A DNA stretch of 64,000 nt from JAJPHW01 sp963799065 (lineage in GTDB: Bacteria > Acidobacteriota > Terriglobia > Terriglobales > Acidobacteriaceae). The position numbers and the translations under genes were made by a program. The stretch's first letter is position 1, and each line of letters starts with the position of its first letter. Shown piece by piece: positions 62,001-64,000 of the stretch. The stretch is taken from NCBI GenBank assembly GCA_963799065.1, contig CAWCVJ010000001.1:248001-312000 (forward strand). Reading direction: 5' to 3'. Under the pieces are notes generated by a model. That model did not search any database. It saw only the letters and a program-made list of their open reading frames with translations, and was not told where the DNA came from.

Positions 62001-62528
62001 GCCCGTGTCTTCCGTCTTGACCAACTGCATCACCTTGTCATCCACAGGATGGACGACGCCGTTCTGCACCACGTCGAAATTCAAATAGGTTTCTTCATCG
62101 ACGCCCTGCAGCCGGCCGTCAGGAGTTAACACGTGCAGAAATTCGGGATACAACAGATCGATTTGTCGGGCGTACTCACGCAGAGAAGAGAAGCTGGCCG
62201 CATCCCAGGGAACATAAAACGCAGCGCGAATGCCTTCATCCGCGTTCAACTTGACCTGCGATGGGGACGATTTGGTGCGACGGTGACCGCGAGTTGCGGC
62301 AAGCTTCTTTCGACGCAACTCCTTTTCTTTCGCTTTCTCTCTTTCGTTCAGCGCATGAAAGGGCCGCTTTTGCAGGGGAAGAAGCAATTCCGGCAACTGC
62401 TCGTTGTGGATAGCCGAGTAAATAAAAAAGACCAGCAGCAGGCTCGCGACAATTCCAGCCGCGTCGAACAAACGGCGCAAGCGCCGCCAGCGCGCCTGTC
62501 GCGGATCGAGAAAAATTGCATTAGCCAT
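59025..62528 (-). CDS. Trifunctional fusion: GH18-like domain, polysaccharide deacetylase, GT2 glycosyltransferase
   Basis: 1167 codons from the ATG at 62528 (62549 is an alternative). After a membrane helix (about 22-40) comes a GH18/chitinase-like domain (about 90-450; FPLVNNFDGANWIDVSGFL, then GLMVDFEDFPKK). Next is a NodB polysaccharide deacetylase (VAITFDDGPDPEWTPKIL near residue 500, GHEIGNHTFTHPDIS). The last part is a GT2 synthase (VLVPAYNEEKVIERTVRAVL near 785, DAD, DAD and QRFRW motifs) with several C-terminal membrane helices. The order suggests an enzyme that makes, deacetylates and trims a beta-linked aminosugar polymer such as poly-GlcNAc, all in one inner-membrane protein. A divergent GT-C glycosyltransferase follows upstream. 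Confidence 0.9.
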   Translation of the reverse strand: MANAIFLDPRQARWRRLRRLFDAAGIVASLLLVFFIYSAIHNEQLPELLLPLQKRPFHALNEREKAKEKELRRKKLAATRGHRRTKSSPSQVKLNADEGIRAAFYVPWDAASFSSLREYARQIDLLYPEFLHVLTPDGRLQGVDEETYLNFDVVQNGVVHPVDDKVMQLVKTEDTGMEVFPLVNNFDGANWIDVSGFLTSADNRMHFEQQISLFLSSDKYQGLMVDFEDFPKKSYPGYLALLNQLAADLHGRNMKLYVSVPAGEKDFPYRAVSGAADGVVLMNYDEHEPSHEAGPVASQDWFTDNLRAAQKDIPLEKLICAIANYGYDWVHPPAKGELPNGVSNINVSVQEAWLTARDSDADVDFDGDSSNPHVEYMDEHNLEHDVWFLDAVTALNEMRAAQSLGIKTFALWRLGSEDRSLWRVWDVPGEQAAPDKLTDVPPGQDVDMEGKGEILQIESRPASGKRTIKVDPKSLLISDESFDSLPEPYRVGRYGSSPNKVAITFDDGPDPEWTPKILDVLKRENTRATFFLIGIQADKFGDIAARIAREGHEIGNHTFTHPDISNISPAFVKLELNLTEKLFASRLGLRPLLFRPPYSIDAEPDTEDQVRPLEITQDLGYTTVGNRIDPNDWQQTPHRSADEIANDVIAHLPPCKWNDPFCGNIILLHDGGGNREQTLLALPKIIEGARAKGIEIVPVHELMGKTLADVMPPIPADQRWAARLTWFGFWLFDVGIKTITWIFFVGDLLMTGRLLFVGAAAIFDRFRKRAPSPNAAAFHPRVAVLVPAYNEEKVIERTVRAVLGSNYGNFRVIVIDDGSKDKTVEVARRVFANEQASGRVLILTKPNGGKAEALNYGLEHLSGEEIFVGIDADTIIAPDAISRMVPHFVNPKVAAIAGNAKVGNRVNLWTRWQALEYITSQNFERRALNTLGAVSVVPGAIGAWRVSAVREAGGYHTDTVAEDADLTMALLRRGYRVEYEDLALAYTEAPTNANGLMRQRFRWSFGILQAVWKHSGVFARKGALGFVALPNILIFQILLPLVSPFIDLMFVVGVLWYLLQRWFHPDSTDPASFTRLVVFFAAFMIIDFITSSIAFALERRQPEAREDAWLLSQVWLQRFAYRQLFSWVLFRTLKRAVEGKPFAWDKLERTAAVTYRPEEAEERLQSR

Positions 62529-62674
62529 GTAAATTTGTGTAACTTCCATCCTAAGCGGCGCGGACGAGGGAATCAAACGAGCGAGACTTAGGCGTGAGTT
62601 CGGTTGTCAGCGCGAGCGCATCGATCACGCATTGCGCCTGTGCCGTCAAGCCTCTCCCGTGTACTCTAGTAAGC

Positions 62675-64000
62675 GTGCGCGACCTGGTGCGCCAAAATCT
62701 TCGTTTCTTCTTACTGGCGACGGCGGCTGGATTGCTGCTGCGCTTGTTTTTTGTTTTCCGCTTTCCCGGCATTAGCAACGACTCGCTCGTGTACGGCGAC
62801 CTCGCCAAGAACTGGCTGCAACACGGTGTGTACGGACTCACCAGCCCGCAGGGACTCATTCCCGTGGACATTCGGCTGCCTGGCTATCCCGCCTTCCTCG
62901 CGCTCGTATTCTCGATCTTTGGCATGGAGCACTATCGTGCCGTGCTCTTCGTTCAAGTCGTGATCGATCTAGGGACATGCTTTGTGATCGCCGATCTGGC
63001 GCGGCGTTTAAGCTCACCCCGAGCAGCGAAGATCGCGTTTCTCCTAGCCGCGGCGTGTCCTTTTCTAGCCGACTACTCGGCCGCCGCGCTTACGGAAACT
63101 CTGGAAATATTTTTCACGGCTGTGGCCTTCGACGCTGTCATCGCCGGACTCAATCGCCCGAAGCTGTTTCCCTGGGGCGTCGCCGGAGTTGCAACGGCTG
63201 CGGCCATTCTGCTTCGTCCCGACGGCGGACTCATCTTGGCGTGCGTCGGATTCTATCTTGCGTGGCTAGTGCTTCATTCTTTGCGTCCGCAAACTAATGT
63301 CGAAGTCACTGACCTTCGCTCGATCAGCGCTGGAAATGATTTGTCGCGATCGTGGAAGCGTGGGCCTTCAGGCCCACGAAAACGGCAAGAAAAAGAATGG
63401 GCTTTAGCCCCTGCGCAACTCGCTAAGGCTGGTGCCATCTTCGCCCTCATCGCCCTGGCTCCGCTTCTCCCATGGACACTGCGGAACCTACGCACCATGC
63501 ATGAACTCCAGCCGTTGGCTCCGCGCTATGCTAATCAGCCCGGCGAATTCGTATCCATGGGATTCAACCGCTGGGTCAAAACCTGGATCGCTGACTTTTC
63601 TTCCACCGAAGACACGTATTGGTCCGTTCCCGGCGACAACATCGATCCCGCGGCACTCCCCACTCGCGCTTTCGATTCTGCTGAGCAACGCGAGCAAACG
63701 CTAAAACTCATCGCTGACTACAATCAGACCCAAGCTATCGACGCCTCGCTGGACGCCCGTTTTGCGCAACTCGCCGCCGACCGCATCCACGCCCATCCGC
63801 TGCGATATTATGTTGGCCTTCCACTGCTCCGCATCGCGGATATGTGGCTTCGTCCCCGCACCGAAAAATTGCCATCGGACACACGCTGGTGGCACTTCGA
63901 CGACGATCCTCGATGGCTGGCGCTGGCTCTTACTCTTGGAGTAATCAACTTGATCTATGTTGGTGCCGCCCTTGCCGGGTGGATTCGCAATCTTCGCGCT
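62675..64000 (+). CDS. GT-C (ArnT/PMT-like) membrane glycosyltransferase, 3' partial
   Basis: An open frame of at least 442 codons that starts with GTG at 62675 and leaves the window without a stop. The first luminal loop carries the GT-C signature region after the first helix (RFPGISNDSLVYGDLAKNWL, with the acidic ND pair) and a Pro-containing RLPGYPAFLALV, as in family 39-type transferases; at least eight membrane helices follow. It would transfer a sugar from a lipid carrier. A GC-rich palindromic repeat inserted in frame at 63359-63410 splits the protein between two helices. It is divergent from the deacetylase/glycosyltransferase fusion, so the pair may act in one envelope polysaccharide pathway (inference). 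Confidence 0.88.
   Translation, partial: MRDLVRQNLRFFLLATAAGLLLRLFFVFRFPGISNDSLVYGDLAKNWLQHGVYGLTSPQGLIPVDIRLPGYPAFLALVFSIFGMEHYRAVLFVQVVIDLGTCFVIADLARRLSSPRAAKIAFLLAAACPFLADYSAAALTETLEIFFTAVAFDAVIAGLNRPKLFPWGVAGVATAAAILLRPDGGLILACVGFYLAWLVLHSLRPQTNVEVTDLRSISAGNDLSRSWKRGPSGPRKRQEKEWALAPAQLAKAGAIFALIALAPLLPWTLRNLRTMHELQPLAPRYANQPGEFVSMGFNRWVKTWIADFSSTEDTYWSVPGDNIDPAALPTRAFDSAEQREQTLKLIADYNQTQAIDASLDARFAQLAADRIHAHPLRYYVGLPLLRIADMWLRPRTEKLPSDTRWWHFDDDPRWLALALTLGVINLIYVGAALAGWIRNLRA
63359..63410. repeat. REP-like palindromic repeat inside a coding region
   Basis: CGTGGGCCT-TC-AGGCCCACG (63359-63378) followed by GGGCTTTAGCCC (63399-63410). Translated in frame it adds KRGPSGPRKRQEKEWALAP, an unusually charged linker for this membrane protein. 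Palindromes of this sort are typical dispersed repeats in GC-rich soil bacteria. Confidence 0.6.

Overview
The window reads as a chromosomal segment of a soil-type bacterium, most likely an acidobacterium of the Terriglobia group. This is an inference from gene repertoire (PatA-like DUF4388 response regulator, PilT, LytS/LytTR pair, secreted M48 peptidase beside TonB, cytochrome P460, abundant RHS proteins, MobC-type ribbon-helix-helix protein), not from a marker gene.

Left flank (1-11082): a pilT-like gene with an apparent one-base frameshift at the edge, then molybdenum cofactor genes (moeA, moaC, mog/moaB) interleaved with a DUF4388 response regulator, then selB. On the opposite strand follow prfA and a DUF1385 membrane protein. 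A DNA ligase of the ATP-dependent family and a cation diffusion facilitator complete the flank. Right flank (37423-64000): cytochrome P460, a LytS/LytTR two-component system, an M48 peptidase, TonB, two transporters, a BadF-type sugar kinase, ppdK, glyS-glyQ, a GDSL esterase, moaA, a deoxyribosyltransferase-like protein, a frataxin homologue, a tryptophanase-like lyase, a 1168-residue chitinase-like/deacetylase/glycosyltransferase fusion, and a GT-C glycosyltransferase that runs off the end.

The exceptional part is the 26.3-kb block between them (11097-37408). It is bounded by perfect 38-bp terminal inverted repeats and flanked by a perfect 14-bp direct repeat. Inside its left third are a Cas1 homologue with an intact E-H-(D/E) active site, a complete family B DNA polymerase, an HNH endonuclease, an HTH protein and an unknown protein coupled to cas1, with no cas2 and no CRISPR array. 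That combination defines a casposon, a Cas1-integrated transposon. Casposons are known mainly from archaea and from a few bacteria.

The right two thirds of the element is cargo: an RHS polymorphic-toxin locus read toward cas1. The full-length RHS gene starts next to the right terminal repeat, carries a toxin tip of unknown activity, and is interrupted by an IS3-family element. Downstream lie five displaced toxin tips or remnants, each followed by its likely immunity gene: a second copy of the same tip (HEAT-repeat immunity), an M15-peptidase-like tip (secreted beta-propeller-like protein, frameshifted), a deaminase-like tip (DUF416), a GIY-YIG-like tip (RraB-domain protein) and the end of a nuclease-like tip (DUF6572). 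Five of the tips begin at the same octamer, CGCAAAAT, which suggests a common exchange point. Remnants of an integrated plasmid-like element (truncated CHC2 primase, XRE regulator with a palindromic operator, MobC-like protein, tyrosine recombinase) are mixed into this array. No rRNA, tRNA or CRISPR array was found.
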